A stretch of 21,482 nucleotides of DNA from DATDRS01 sp035291605 (GCA_035291605.1 DATDRS010000207.1:1-21482); one strand, 5' to 3'. Shown: positions 1-7,095, numbered from the stretch's first letter. Notes: generated from the letters alone by a model not told the origin. Program-made: numbers and translations.

Positions 1-231
1 GAAATCGTCAGGCACGGGCTTCTCGCCCGCGAGACAGCGGTTGATCTGGCCCAACTGCCCGCCCTCGGAGACGGCGAGGTGGGCCAGCACGTCGCGGGCT
101 TTCCACGGCGCGTCTTCTTCAGAGGGCACAGGTTTTTCCCATTGCTCGGTCGTGAGGCCGCCAAAAATGCTCAGGCTGGCCGCGTGATCGGCGAGGATTC
201 TCTGGCGGATAAGATCTTTGCGAGAGGACAT
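1..231 (-). CDS. DinB-like four-helix-bundle protein (C-terminal part outside window)
   Basis: The first 77 codons are present and the gene runs off the left edge. The start ATG at 231 has an AGGAG ribosome site 7 bases upstream. The protein begins MSSRKDLIRQRILADHAASL and contains WKARDVLAHLAV (residues 43-54), the helix-2 pattern with a conserved His (H51) typical of the DinB/maleylpyruvate-isomerase-like fold. The next gene upstream (310-828) starts the same way (M-[SP]-S-R-[KQ]-D-L-I), so the two are probably tandem paralogues. DinB-like proteins are often metal-binding thiol-transferase or stress proteins, but the substrate here cannot be told. The family call is moderately sure; the function is unknown. 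Confidence 0.72.
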   Translation of the reverse strand, partial: MSSRKDLIRQRILADHAASLSIFGGLTTEQWEKPVPSEEDAPWKARDVLAHLAVSEGGQLGQINRCLAGEKPVPDDF

Positions 232-260
232 AGATGAACTCCTGGTCGGTGATCAATGAT

Positions 261-315
261 CAGTGATCAGTGTGAGGCAGATGACGGATGACGGATGACC
301 GATCACTGATCACTG
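261..315. repeat. Inverted repeat between two DinB-like genes
   Basis: A perfect 12-base inverted repeat (cagtgatcagtg at 261-272, cactgatcactg at 304-315) encloses a 31-base loop that holds an imperfect tandem GATGACGGAT. Each arm is itself built from the palindrome TGATCA. The right arm carries the stop codon of the upstream gene (310-312). There is no T-run after the stem on the minus strand, so I do not call it an intrinsic terminator. It looks like low-complexity intergenic filler or a decayed mobile palindrome. Confidence 0.6.
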
Positions 316-828
316 GCTCGGCGGTTTCGCGTCCACGTGCGGAACGGGTTGGCCCGTTTCGAGCGCCTTGCGGATGTCGCGCTCGTGGAGCATATTGTGG
401 CGATAGATCAGCTTGAGCATATTTTCCAGCGGCACGCGCCCAAACCACGGATGGCGGCCAATCCGGTCAAAGTCCGCCTCGGACATGCCGCGCACCAAAT
501 TAACCGTTTCCATACGGGCGGCCTCGAATTGCGCGATCAGGTTGGCGAGCGCAGCCTCCTTCAACCCGGCAACCTGCGTGGCGTTGAACTCGTCAATCAC
601 AAAATCTTCCGGCGCGCCGGGGCCGCCCGCCAGGATGTCGCGCCCGTAAAACACGAACGTCTGCTCCGCGCTGACGAAATGGGCGAGCAACTCCCGCACG
701 CGCCATTGCGGGCCGGTGGTGTACACCTGCTGGATGAAATCCTTGTCGCTCAGGGTGCGGAAGTAAGCGGCGGTCTTCTGGCCTTCTTCGGTGAGTCGTT
801 TAACGATAAGGTCTTGGCGACTGGGCAT
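310..828 (-). CDS. DinB-like / ClbS-DfsB-like four-helix-bundle protein
   Basis: A complete 172-residue protein, the usual size for this family. Conserved features are RVRELLAHFVSAEQ (residues 43-56, H50) and RHNMLHERDIRKAL (143-156, H144 and H148), which with H126 could form the histidine metal site of DinB-fold proteins. Helix content is high and there is no signal peptide or membrane segment. The N-terminus resembles that of the partial gene at 1-231, indicating a tandem pair separated by about 80 bases of repeat-rich DNA. No strong ribosome site is visible before the ATG at 828. Likely a cytosolic metal-dependent enzyme or stress protein of unknown substrate; the family is fairly sure. 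Confidence 0.72.
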   Translation of the reverse strand: MPSRQDLIVKRLTEEGQKTAAYFRTLSDKDFIQQVYTTGPQWRVRELLAHFVSAEQTFVFYGRDILAGGPGAPEDFVIDEFNATQVAGLKEAALANLIAQFEAARMETVNLVRGMSEADFDRIGRHPWFGRVPLENMLKLIYRHNMLHERDIRKALETGQPVPHVDAKPPSQ

Positions 829-894
829 AGAGAATACTCGATACGAAATACGCTATACGCCAATAGCATTTGGGGTGGAGTATTGGGCATTCAC
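829..894. other. Intergenic stretch with repeated ATACG words
   Basis: Between the DinB-like gene and the SDR gene lies a short low-complexity stretch with iterated words (ATACTCG, ATACGAAATACG, CTATACGCC). It has no coding signal and no hairpin with a T-run. Such word-repeat spacers are frequent in some Chloroflexota genomes by my recollection, so this is weak lineage evidence rather than a defined element. Confidence 0.35.
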
Positions 895-1626
895 TCAGAC
901 GTAGAGACTGCCTCCATCGATCACGAGCGTCTCCCCCGTCATGAAATCCTGCTCGACGATGAAGTTTACCGCGCGCGCCACATCATAGCCGGAACCGGTG
1001 CGTTTGAGAAGTGTGTGCCGTCCGACCGTGCGCCAGCGCTCGTCGGGCCAGTCGTCCGGCTTGATCACCGGCCCCGGCGCGATGGCGTTCACGCGCACCT
1101 CCGGCGCGAGCGCCTTCGCCAGCACTTTGGTGAGCATGACCAGCCCGGCTTTGCTCACCGAATGCGCCGGGTATTTGGCCCAGGGTTGAAACGCCGAAAC
1201 GTCGGCGATGTTGACAATGACTCCCCCCTTGCGCGCCTTCATCAAGAGCGCGGCCTGCTGCGCGCAGAAGAACGGTCCGGTCAGGTTGATGCCGAGCGTG
1301 CGCTGCCACGCCTCAGGGGTGAGCGTGAGGACATTGCCTGATTCCATGATCGCCGCCGAGTTGACGAGGATATCCACGCCCCCGAATTCGGCCTCGGCGG
1401 CGCGGAAAAGATTCACCACAGCGTCGTAGGAGGTGAGATCCCCGCCGACGGCGATGGCCTGCACGCCTCTCTGCTTAATCTCCCCGACTGTGAATTTAGC
1501 TTGGTCCTCTGATTGGTGATAGTGGACGACGAGGTGCGCTCCCGCCTCGGCCAACCCTGACGCAATGGCTTTGCCGACCCGGTGCGCCCCGCCCGTGACG
1601 ACGGCAATTTTGTCTTTAATCTCCAT
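895..1626 (-). CDS. SDR-family NAD(P)-dependent oxidoreductase (His in place of catalytic Tyr)
   Basis: A 243-residue classical short-chain dehydrogenase/reductase. The Rossmann motif TGGAHRVGKA (residues 11-20), NSAA (89-92) and the NAIAPGPV segment (180-187) are all clear, and the C-terminal GGS is typical. I chose the ATG at 1626 because the Rossmann strand follows at once; an upstream in-frame ATG at 1674 would add 16 unconserved residues. Where classical members have YxxxK this protein has HSVSK (155-159), with a Tyr only three residues earlier, so catalysis may use a different residue or be altered. The nearest relatives in style are PTR1/FolM-like reductases. A TATAAT box sits 7 bases before the ATG, suggesting a leaderless transcript. 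Substrate unknown. Confidence 0.82.
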   Translation of the reverse strand: MEIKDKIAVVTGGAHRVGKAIASGLAEAGAHLVVHYHQSEDQAKFTVGEIKQRGVQAIAVGGDLTSYDAVVNLFRAAEAEFGGVDILVNSAAIMESGNVLTLTPEAWQRTLGINLTGPFFCAQQAALLMKARKGGVIVNIADVSAFQPWAKYPAHSVSKAGLVMLTKVLAKALAPEVRVNAIAPGPVIKPDDWPDERWRTVGRHTLLKRTGSGYDVARAVNFIVEQDFMTGETLVIDGGSLYV

Positions 1627-1633
1627 GCCCCGG

Positions 1634-1639
1634 ATTATA
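1634..1639 (-). promoter_or_regulatory. Possible -10 box for a leaderless SDR transcript
   Basis: A perfect TATAAT lies on the minus strand with 7 bases between it and the ATG at 1626, so transcription would begin at or beside the start codon. No Shine-Dalgarno sequence is present and no good -35 box is seen at 16-18 bases. The hairpin at 1675-1702 separates it from the gene upstream, in keeping with its own promoter. Confidence 0.35.
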
Positions 1640-1665
1640 GCCGTATTCAGAGGCCGGGTGCTACG

Positions 1666-1702
1666 GTAAAACAACGTAGGGCAGGCAGCGCCTTGCCCTA
1701 CG
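1666..1702 (-). terminator. Probable intrinsic terminator of the LysM/L,D-transpeptidase gene
   Basis: A 9-base perfect stem (cgtagggca at 1675-1683, tgccctacg at 1694-1702) with a G/C-rich inner stem is followed on the minus strand by TTGTTTT. It lies 29 bases after the stop codon of the gene at 1732-2784. The GTAGGGCA arm recurs in the hairpin at 17712-17738, so it may be a domesticated intergenic repeat. Confidence 0.6.
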
Positions 1703-1731
1703 CGATAGTTGCCGATTGACGGCGCTGAAAC

Positions 1732-2784
1732 TTACTGTTGAACAATCACCGGCGTGCCGTAATCTGACCAGTAATAGGCCCACTCGGCTTCCGGGGTCGG
1801 CATGTTGACGCAGCCGTGGCTCATGGGCGTGCCGAAGTTGTTGTGCCAGTACGTGCCGTGCAGGCCGTAGCTCTTGTAGAAATACATCACGTAAGGCACG
1901 TTCGGCAGATCGTAGCCGGGGCCGCGCATCCGCGCCGAGGTGTAGCGCAGGTAAACGTAGAACGTGCCGGTCACAGTCGGATATCGCGCTAGGCCGCTCG
2001 AGATCAGCGTCGTCCGCACGAGCGTATCCCCCTCGTAGGCATATAACCGTTGCTCTGACAGATCCACGACGAACCGCTTTTGGTCGGGGGCGCTGGCCGG
2101 GGGCGGGACGGGCGGATTGACGGTCTCCGCCGGGCTGCCAGTTGCGCCGCCAGGGATGATTAGAGTTTGCCCCGTGTAAACAGTTGTGCCCTGCAATCCA
2201 TTCGCCTGCTGAATTGCCGTCCAGGGCAGGTTGTATTTCAGCCCGATGAGAAACAGGGTTTCGCCTCGCTGGACGACGTGGGTGCGGCTGGGCGTCTGAG
2301 CGGGGGGCGGCGCGCTCTGGCCCTGATCCGAGCCGGAGACGGGGGCCGGGTTTGAGTTGGCCGCGGCGCCCGTCCGGTTGGGAATGGTCAACTTCTGCCC
2401 GGCGTAAACGGTTGTGCCTTGCAGTCCGTTCGCGGTCTGGATCGCCGTCCACGGGAGGTTGTATTTCAAGCCGATGGTGAACAACGTCTCGCCCGGCTGG
2501 ACGATATGAATAGCGCCGGCGCCCGGTTCGGTCACGGGAGCGGGGGAGGGCGTGTTCGGGCCGGGGATGATCAGCGTTTGCCCTGCGTAGATGCGCGTCC
2601 CGACGATCCCGTTGGCCGCCTGCAGCGCTTCGACGGTCACGCCGTACCGCAACGCGATGCGAAAAAGCGTCTCGCCCTGTTGGACGACGTGCGTCTGCGT
2701 GTCGGCTTGGGTCGGCGGGACGCTCGCAAAGGACAGTGCAGCGGCGACGCAGACGGAAAGCAGGGAGCGGATGACAGGTCGCAT
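1732..2784 (-). CDS. Secreted L,D-transpeptidase with three LysM domains
   Basis: A 350-residue exported protein. It has a signal peptide (residues 1 to about 27, hydrophobic core VCVAAALSFASV), then LysM domains at about 31-74, 92-135 and 168-211, separated by Pro/Ala/Ser-rich linkers, then a YkuD catalytic domain (about 236-350). The catalytic signature is HGTYW (H309) followed by MSHGCVNM with nucleophile C325. LysM binds peptidoglycan glycan chains and YkuD makes 3-3 cross-links or attaches proteins to the wall, so the enzyme acts outside the cytoplasmic membrane. LysM 2 and 3 are nearly identical (both contain GLKYNLPWTAIQ), indicating a recent internal duplication. The ATG at 2784 is preferred over the one at 2802 because GAGGAG lies 6 bases before it. 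Confidence 0.93.
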   Translation of the reverse strand: MRPVIRSLLSVCVAAALSFASVPPTQADTQTHVVQQGETLFRIALRYGVTVEALQAANGIVGTRIYAGQTLIIPGPNTPSPAPVTEPGAGAIHIVQPGETLFTIGLKYNLPWTAIQTANGLQGTTVYAGQKLTIPNRTGAAANSNPAPVSGSDQGQSAPPPAQTPSRTHVVQRGETLFLIGLKYNLPWTAIQQANGLQGTTVYTGQTLIIPGGATGSPAETVNPPVPPPASAPDQKRFVVDLSEQRLYAYEGDTLVRTTLISSGLARYPTVTGTFYVYLRYTSARMRGPGYDLPNVPYVMYFYKSYGLHGTYWHNNFGTPMSHGCVNMPTPEAEWAYYWSDYGTPVIVQQ

Positions 2785-2935
2785 GGGAGACTCCTCATTC
2801 ATCTGGCCAGACGAACAAGACCGTTGGCAGGTTCTGCACGTCAGAAACCCGCTCTCCCAGCCTGCCCCGAACCAACGTTACACGCCCGTTCCATGCGCGA
2901 CGGCGAGCCGGAAGAAAGGCGAGTTGCTATCTCCG

Positions 2936-2944
2936 ATTCTAGCA
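2936..2944 (-). promoter_or_regulatory. Candidate extended -10 promoter for the L,D-transpeptidase gene
   Basis: On the minus strand TGCTAGAAT reads as an extended -10 element (TGn plus TAGAAT) in the 216-base gap between proline dehydrogenase and the L,D-transpeptidase gene. No convincing -35 box is present. It would give a leader of roughly 145 bases. The rest of 2785-3000 holds nothing else I recognise apart from a short GCCTCAG/CTGAGGC stem at 2986-3004 that overlaps the proline dehydrogenase stop codon. Confidence 0.25.
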
Positions 2945-3000
2945 CGACCTCAGGCTAGCGGATATTTGAGTATCGTTTGAGGCGCCTGAGGCTGGCGGCC

Positions 3001-3951
3001 TCAGCGTTTGAACAGGTTGGAGACGAAGAACCAGACGTTCGCCGGGCGCTCGGCCAGGCGGCGCATATAGTAGGGATACCACTGCATCCCGTAAGGCACA
3101 TACACCCGCACGGCGTAGCCCTCTGCGGCCAGTTGCTCCTGCAGTTCCCGCCGGATGCCGTAGAGCATCTGAAACTCGAAATATTCGCGGGGGATTTTCT
3201 TTCCGGCGGCGTAGGCCTTGACCGCGGCGACGATTTTCTCGTCGTGCGTGGCGATGGCCGGCATAGGTGGGGTGCGGCCTCCGGAGTCGGCGGGCGGCAG
3301 CGCCTGCGCGCGGTCAAGCAAGATCTGCGCCAGCCGGATGTAGTTCGCGTCCACATGGTCTTTGCGGGGGAAGGCCTTGTCCGGCGGCTCGTTGTAGGCG
3401 CCCTTGCACAGCCGCAGCCTCGCCCGTTCGGTCGTGAGGGCGAGGAGATCCTGCTCAGTGCGGTAGAGGTAGGCCTGCAGGACAACGCCCACGTTATTGA
3501 ACTCGCGGTGCAGGACGCGGAAGATGGCGAGGGTGCGATCGGTGTGCGGCGTGCCTTCCATGTCAATGCGCACAAAGTTGCCCGTGGCTTTGGCGCGCTC
3601 GACCACCCGCCGCACATTGTGCAGGCAGAAATCGTAATCCACATCCAGGCCGAGCTGTGTGAGCTTAACGGAGACGTTGGAACGCGCGCCGCTCTTTGCA
3701 ATCTCGTCGAGCGCGAGCACATAGTCGTCGGCGGCGCGCGCGGCGTCGGCCTGGTTGGTCACACTCTCGCCCAGGCGGTCAAGCGTGGCGTGGATGCCCT
3801 TGGCGTTCAGCGCGCAGATGACGGCGATGGCGTCTTCGATCTTGTCCCCGGCGATGAAGCGCAAAGCGGCTTGCCGGGTGAGGCGGAAGCTGGTGATGAA
3901 CCGGTACGCCCATTTCGAGTGTGAGAGGTAGATGAATAAGGCGCGGAGCAT
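3001..3951 (-). CDS. Proline dehydrogenase (monofunctional, FAD-dependent)
   Basis: A 316-residue protein, the usual length of stand-alone bacterial PRODH. It oxidises L-proline to 1-pyrroline-5-carboxylate and passes electrons to the quinone pool through FAD. Signatures along the TIM barrel are SVKLTQLGLD (94-103), RIDMEG (128-133), LQAYLYRT (158-165), RLCKGAYNE (180-188), IATHD (233-237), FEFQMLYGIR (259-268) and YVPYGMQWYPYYMRRLAERP (284-303), the last supplying the substrate-binding arginines. The ATG at 3951 has GAGGTG 6 bases before it. An open frame continues upstream without a stop, but that part is the tail of a decayed redoxin gene, so a GTG start at 4080 should not be used. The dehydrogenase for the next step is not adjacent. 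Confidence 0.92.
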   Translation of the reverse strand: MLRALFIYLSHSKWAYRFITSFRLTRQAALRFIAGDKIEDAIAVICALNAKGIHATLDRLGESVTNQADAARAADDYVLALDEIAKSGARSNVSVKLTQLGLDVDYDFCLHNVRRVVERAKATGNFVRIDMEGTPHTDRTLAIFRVLHREFNNVGVVLQAYLYRTEQDLLALTTERARLRLCKGAYNEPPDKAFPRKDHVDANYIRLAQILLDRAQALPPADSGGRTPPMPAIATHDEKIVAAVKAYAAGKKIPREYFEFQMLYGIRRELQEQLAAEGYAVRVYVPYGMQWYPYYMRRLAERPANVWFFVSNLFKR

Positions 3952-4363
3952 AAGTGCACCTCGATGATACCCCGCGTGCAACTCGGGGGTAGTGCGGAAA
4001 CACACCGCCCCAACGTGATCTTCATCCCGAAGCGGATCGAGCGGCCGGGGGAGGCTGGCGTGCGGGTTCAGCTCGATCACGAGATCGCGGATGGCCTGTT
4101 CAATTTTCTCGTAATCACCTTCGCCGTGATGCTCAAATCGGATATATCCGTCCGCATCAATCAGATATACGGTCGGCCAATAACGGTTGGCAAAGGCGTC
4201 CCATGTTTTATATTCGTTGTCGAGGACGACGGGAGGTGAAATCCCAGATGTCTATGAAGACCGCGCGCCCCCGGAGTTCGGAGAGGCGCAGCGGGCGCGG
4301 GGTATTGAGCCACTCGCCGGGGGCGATTTCCGGGGCGCGGATGCGCGGTGAGGCGAGAGGCAT
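3952..4363 (-). pseudogene. Redoxin/thioredoxin-like gene with internal deletion and frameshift
   Basis: From ATG at 4363 the frame reads MPLASPRIRAPEIAPGEWLN and later VFIDIWDFTS, the start of a thioredoxin-fold redoxin just before its CxxC. It then runs into a stop near 4210. In another frame (from about 4233) the same fold resumes with PVVLDNEYKTWDAF, WPTVYLIDADGYIRFEHHGE and TPELHAGYHRG, and then runs directly into the proline dehydrogenase start. The segment with the catalytic cysteines and the following helix, perhaps 50 residues, is missing at about 4232, and the normal C-terminal domain is lost too. The recognition is from family memory (AhpC/TSA and DipZ-like redoxins). It is not expected to make a working protein. 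Confidence 0.7.
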
Positions 4364-4416
4364 GGCGTGATTTTACCACGCGGCCAGAGGATGACTTGCT
4401 TTTGGAATTTTGCGTC

Positions 4417-4445
4417 GTAGAGACGTTCCGCCGGAATGTCTCTAT
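4417..4445. repeat. REP-like palindrome abutting the hsdR stub
   Basis: A 13-base stem (4417-4429 with 4433-4445, two G:T positions) has a 3-base loop. The core is AGAGACGTTCC/GGAATGTCTCT. The same word, with the same ACC/GCC-type 3-base loop, builds the double hairpin at 7268-7349, so both belong to one dispersed palindrome family. The hsdR-like reading stops resembling the family exactly where this palindrome begins. Confidence 0.7.
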
Positions 4446-4554
4446 CATCGGGGCCGACGGTCTCGTCATAGCAGTTCGCCGTCTGCCACTTCAAGCGGGC
4501 GAAGAGGTCAAGCGTGGCGCCTTCAAGAGCGGCCTCGGAGTCAAGATCGGTCAT
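4444..4554 (-). pseudogene. N-terminal stub of type I restriction endonuclease subunit HsdR
   Basis: From ATG at 4554 the frame gives about 37 family-like residues, MTDLDSEAALEGATLDLFAR followed by LKWQTANCYDETVG. This matches the typical HsdR opening (acidic start, 'ExATLxxFxxLGWxxxxxxDE'). After the REP-like palindrome the reading no longer resembles HsdR, and the nuclease and helicase domains of the roughly 1000-residue protein are absent. The usual Gly of LGW is Lys here. Short length limits certainty, but position and the other hsd stubs in this stretch support the call. Confidence 0.6.
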
Positions 4555-4710
4555 CCCTTGCTTCCCCTGGCGTCGCCGATAACCCACCGTTGGATCGCCG
4601 ATAAGCCGCCGATAACTGCGCTGACAGCGCGAAGGCCCTCACCACCCCTATCTCCATCAGGCTGCGGGCGATGACGGACGTGAGGGTAAAGCGGGGCCGC
4701 CAGACTAAAT
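4555..4710. other. Non-coding remnant stretch with short direct repeats
   Basis: No gene is visible. Three copies of the 8-base word GCCGATAA occur at 4575-4582, 4597-4604 and 4608-4615. The stretch lies between the DUF3368 gene and the hsdR stub and is probably scar DNA. Confidence 0.35.
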
Positions 4711-5196
4711 TCATTCCTCCCCGGCCAGTTCTGCGGCGGTCGTGATCAATTCGTCAGAGAGCCAATAACCGTGTTCGCGCATCAGTTCCAGCAGCTTTCG
4801 CACCGATTCGATTAAGCCCTTTTGCTTGGCGAGGATCAGCACACCGGCTGTGCCCGTCACTTCCAGGTCCAACCCCTGGGCGGCCTGACGGCCCAACTGG
4901 TCGTCCATCACAAGCAGCAGGCGCATGTGGTGGGCGAGCGCCACGGCCTCCCGTTCTCCCGCGCCCAGGGAGAGCGTAGCCGCCTGAACTTCCGGCGTCA
5001 ACTCTAGCGGGTCAGCCACGCGAATGAACGTCGCGAGTGCCTGATCCAGCCTTTCGGCCTCAACTCCGGTTTTCGCCAACAGTTCGCGGTGCACGGCTGG
5101 CGGAAGGTGCACTTGCTGGTAAAGCACCTCCAGCAGGCGCAGTTGATTCACCTTGGCCAATGCAATTAGCGGCCCGGTGTTCGAGACAATGCTCAT
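4711..5196 (-). CDS. DUF3368 PIN-like protein, probable toxin of a type II pair
   Basis: A 161-residue protein with the DUF3368 pattern: VSNTGPLIALAKV near the start (residues 4-16), LPPAVHRELL (31-40, E38), LGAGEREAVALA (77-88, E81) and LLVMDDQLGRQAA (94-106, D98/D99). These acidic residues match the metal-binding set of PIN-fold ribonucleases, although the first acidic residue is Asn6, as is common in DUF3368. The start ATG at 5196 overlaps the stop of the UPF0175 gene by four bases (ATGA), so the pair is translationally coupled, as in many cyanobacterial and Chloroflexota toxin-antitoxin loci. Target RNA unknown. Confidence 0.82.
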   Translation of the reverse strand: MSIVSNTGPLIALAKVNQLRLLEVLYQQVHLPPAVHRELLAKTGVEAERLDQALATFIRVADPLELTPEVQAATLSLGAGEREAVALAHHMRLLLVMDDQLGRQAAQGLDLEVTGTAGVLILAKQKGLIESVRKLLELMREHGYWLSDELITTAAELAGEE

Positions 5197-5471
5197 GGCT
5201 TAGCCTTGCGCGCCGCTTCCAGGTCTGACCGCAATTCGGCGTCCAGCGCCTCCGGCGGGTAATTGAACACCGGCACGTGGTAACGCCCGCACATCTCCAA
5301 AAACTCGACGCGCGTCAGCCCGGCCAGTTCCGCCGCCTTGCCTGACGACAACTTGCCCAGTTCAAACATCTTCAACGCCGCCATCAGGCGGATCTGGGCG
5401 GCCAGCTCCTCTCGGGTGAGGTGGACGGCCAGTTCAAAATTATCGGGGTAATCCATCATAAGCGTTTTCAT
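5193..5471 (-). CDS. UPF0175-family protein, probable antitoxin
   Basis: A 92-residue protein of the UPF0175 family. The segment GKLSSGKAAELAGLTRVEFL (residues 39-58) is its helix-turn-helix, and HVPVFNYPPE (65-74) is the family's C-terminal signature. GGAGG lies 4 bases before the ATG at 5471, and a TAAAAT hexamer about 20 bases upstream could be a -10 box. The stop overlaps the DUF3368 start. UPF0175 proteins are regarded as DNA-binding antitoxins for DUF3368 partners; autoregulation is therefore likely but not visible as a clear operator. Confidence 0.82.
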   Translation of the reverse strand: MKTLMMDYPDNFELAVHLTREELAAQIRLMAALKMFELGKLSSGKAAELAGLTRVEFLEMCGRYHVPVFNYPPEALDAELRSDLEAARKAKP

Positions 5472-5516
5472 AGCGCCTCCGCCCTCATTTTACTATTGGC
5501 CGTTGCTTTCCGCATT

Positions 5517-5819
5517 TCAGGCCGCATAGACCACCTGCGCGCTGGCCAGCACCGAGCTGCGGAGGCCGGGCTTGAGGCCGTCTTTGGGCACCAGATCTAC
5601 CGGGCGCTGGAGCAGAGCGGCGAGTTCCTCCTGAATTCGCACGAACTCGAACAGTCCGATCTGCGCGCCCGGCTCAAATTCCACCAGCACGTCCACGTCG
5701 CTCTCCGGGCGGAAGTCATCACGCAGGACGGAGCCAAAGAGAAGGAGTTGGCGAATGTGGTTGCGGCGGCAGAAGTCGCGGATTTGCTCAGTAGGGACTT
5801 GGATTTTAGGCTGGGCCAT
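5517..5819 (-). CDS. MNT-domain nucleotidyltransferase (MntA-like), no HEPN partner seen
   Basis: A 100-residue minimal nucleotidyltransferase. The active site is LLLFGSVLRDDFRPESDVDV (residues 26-45: GS at 29-30, D41 and D43), with a likely third acidic residue D75 in RPVDLV. This family normally works as an antitoxin that AMPylates a HEPN RNase toxin encoded next to it. Here the downstream neighbour is UPF0175/DUF3368 and the upstream one is an AlbA_2 protein, so the HEPN gene is missing from the window. GGAGG is present 10 bases before the ATG. It sits directly after an HsdS-like stub, inside the degraded defence island. Confidence 0.85.
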   Translation of the reverse strand: MAQPKIQVPTEQIRDFCRRNHIRQLLLFGSVLRDDFRPESDVDVLVEFEPGAQIGLFEFVRIQEELAALLQRPVDLVPKDGLKPGLRSSVLASAQVVYAA

Positions 5820-5840
5820 AGCGATCTTGCCTCCTCGCCC

Positions 5841-5897
5841 TTATCCTATCCCAATCTCCATTTCGCTCACATCCACCTCCCCGCCCACCAACTTCGG
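5841..5897 (-). pseudogene. C-terminal stub resembling HsdS
   Basis: Directly after the stop codon of the AlbA_2 gene, the minus strand reads PKLVGGEVDVSEMEIGIG and then TAA at 5841. HsdS proteins very often end with an LPKLxSGEIDVSE-type segment, so this looks like the last 18 codons of a specificity subunit. A second, independent stub of the same kind is at 7165-7272. With so few residues the call rests on the motif and the neighbourhood. Confidence 0.5.
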
Positions 5898-5898
5898 C

Positions 5899-7095
5899 TC
5901 AGTGAACACGCGCCTTCCAGTTGCCATCTTTGTCGTAGTTCCGGCTGCCACTCAATCCAGACGCTTGCCATAGTGCGTCAAAGGCTGGTCGTAATAGAGC
6001 ACCGAAATTCGATTGGCCCTCCTCGATAAGAATATCGGGAAGCATAAGTGTGTCTCGGCCTATGGTGTGAATGCCATCGAACCAATCCACTCGGTTGGTG
6101 ATTACGTGGTTTTTCACTCCAATGAGATTAAGCATTACCAAATATGGGGGCTCGATATCCCACTGTTGTATTTGTCTGATATAAGCTTGCAACGCGTTTA
6201 CCAAACGGTCCTCGAATCTGACGTTATTGATAACTCCAACGCCTTGCTGATTTCGATAGGTCAAGAGTGCCGACTCGGTGGATTCAATCACGCCATTTCG
6301 AAAAACCTGCACGTAGCCGAGGCTTGACGCAGTTGGGGTGCCATCGTAGGTGACAAATCCATCGAAGTTATAGTGAAAGTTGCATCCGGATGCGCCCATT
6401 GGCCGGAGATTGTTGTGATTGTTCTCTACTAATTTGAGGTCGATTGTAAAAGCTGGGTCTAAAGACGCGAGCGGAAGAAGATGGAGTATTGTTCGTGATG
6501 TATGAGCAAGTGGCACGGGTGTTTCATCGGCAATTATTCGCGCGACTCTCTCTTCTCGGAAGCGCCGGGCCTTCTCTGGTAAGGATTCCGACAATGCGAA
6601 TGCGGCACGGATTTCACTAACATCAAGAGGATATTTGCCTGCGCTGTTACGCGAGTAAAAGCGGGAGTCGCCCTTGGCGATCATGTGAGGAGCACTCCAA
6701 CTCTTGGGAATACGTATGGTCAGAACTGGCCCTTTTGGAAAGCCATCAATTGCTTTGAGTTGAACCCCGTTCAGCCGTGGGGTCAAGCCATCCCGCAAGA
6801 TATTTTCAAGCCGCCGGATTTCCACATCCACGCTCATTCCAGAGAGCCCTACTACATTTTCGGGAACACCAGTCGTTTTACCGTTGCTATCCCTTTTCTC
6901 GGAAATGCCATAGATGATATCGCCTCCCCCGGCATTAGCGAAGGATGAAACGTCTGCCAAGAACTCCTTTTTCTCACCGTCCGAATTACCTGGCAGACTC
7001 TCCTTATACTCAAGGTGTCTGTTCTCGGCCACGCCATTAACTACCAAGTCGTCAATATCAGATTGGTCTATATCATTGAGTCGCTTGTCAAGCAT
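5899..7095 (-). CDS. AlbA_2 (Schlafen-like) domain protein
   Basis: A 398-residue protein. The AlbA_2 domain covers about residues 22-160: ENRHLEYKES (24-33), ADVSSFANAGGGDIIYGISE (47-66), and FYSRNSAGKYPLDVSEIRAA (146-165). This domain is found in putative nucleic-acid-binding or ATPase proteins common in defence islands and inside type I restriction operons. The remaining 230 residues have no motif I know. GGGAGG lies 6 bases before the ATG at 7095. The coding DNA is clearly richer in A/T than the genes on either side, pointing to recent horizontal arrival. It is flanked on both sides by HsdS-like stubs, suggesting insertion into or retention within a restriction locus. Confidence 0.8.
   Translation of the reverse strand: MLDKRLNDIDQSDIDDLVVNGVAENRHLEYKESLPGNSDGEKKEFLADVSSFANAGGGDIIYGISEKRDSNGKTTGVPENVVGLSGMSVDVEIRRLENILRDGLTPRLNGVQLKAIDGFPKGPVLTIRIPKSWSAPHMIAKGDSRFYSRNSAGKYPLDVSEIRAAFALSESLPEKARRFREERVARIIADETPVPLAHTSRTILHLLPLASLDPAFTIDLKLVENNHNNLRPMGASGCNFHYNFDGFVTYDGTPTASSLGYVQVFRNGVIESTESALLTYRNQQGVGVINNVRFEDRLVNALQAYIRQIQQWDIEPPYLVMLNLIGVKNHVITNRVDWFDGIHTIGRDTLMLPDILIEEGQSNFGALLRPAFDALWQASGLSGSRNYDKDGNWKARVH

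Noticed and set aside
2167..2520. Spaced DNA repeats in the L,D-transpeptidase gene that might suggest a CRISPR-like array
   Set aside because: They encode LysM domains 2 and 3; only two copies of this type, explained by protein repeats.
3949..4080. N-terminal extension of proline dehydrogenase from a GTG at 4080
   Set aside because: The extension is the tail of the decayed redoxin (TPELHAGYHRG); the ATG at 3951 has a good ribosome site and begins at the normal family N-terminus.
4161..4469. 102-codon minus-strand open frame across the hsdR stub and redoxin remnant
   Set aside because: It crosses two pseudogenes and a palindrome out of frame and matches nothing.
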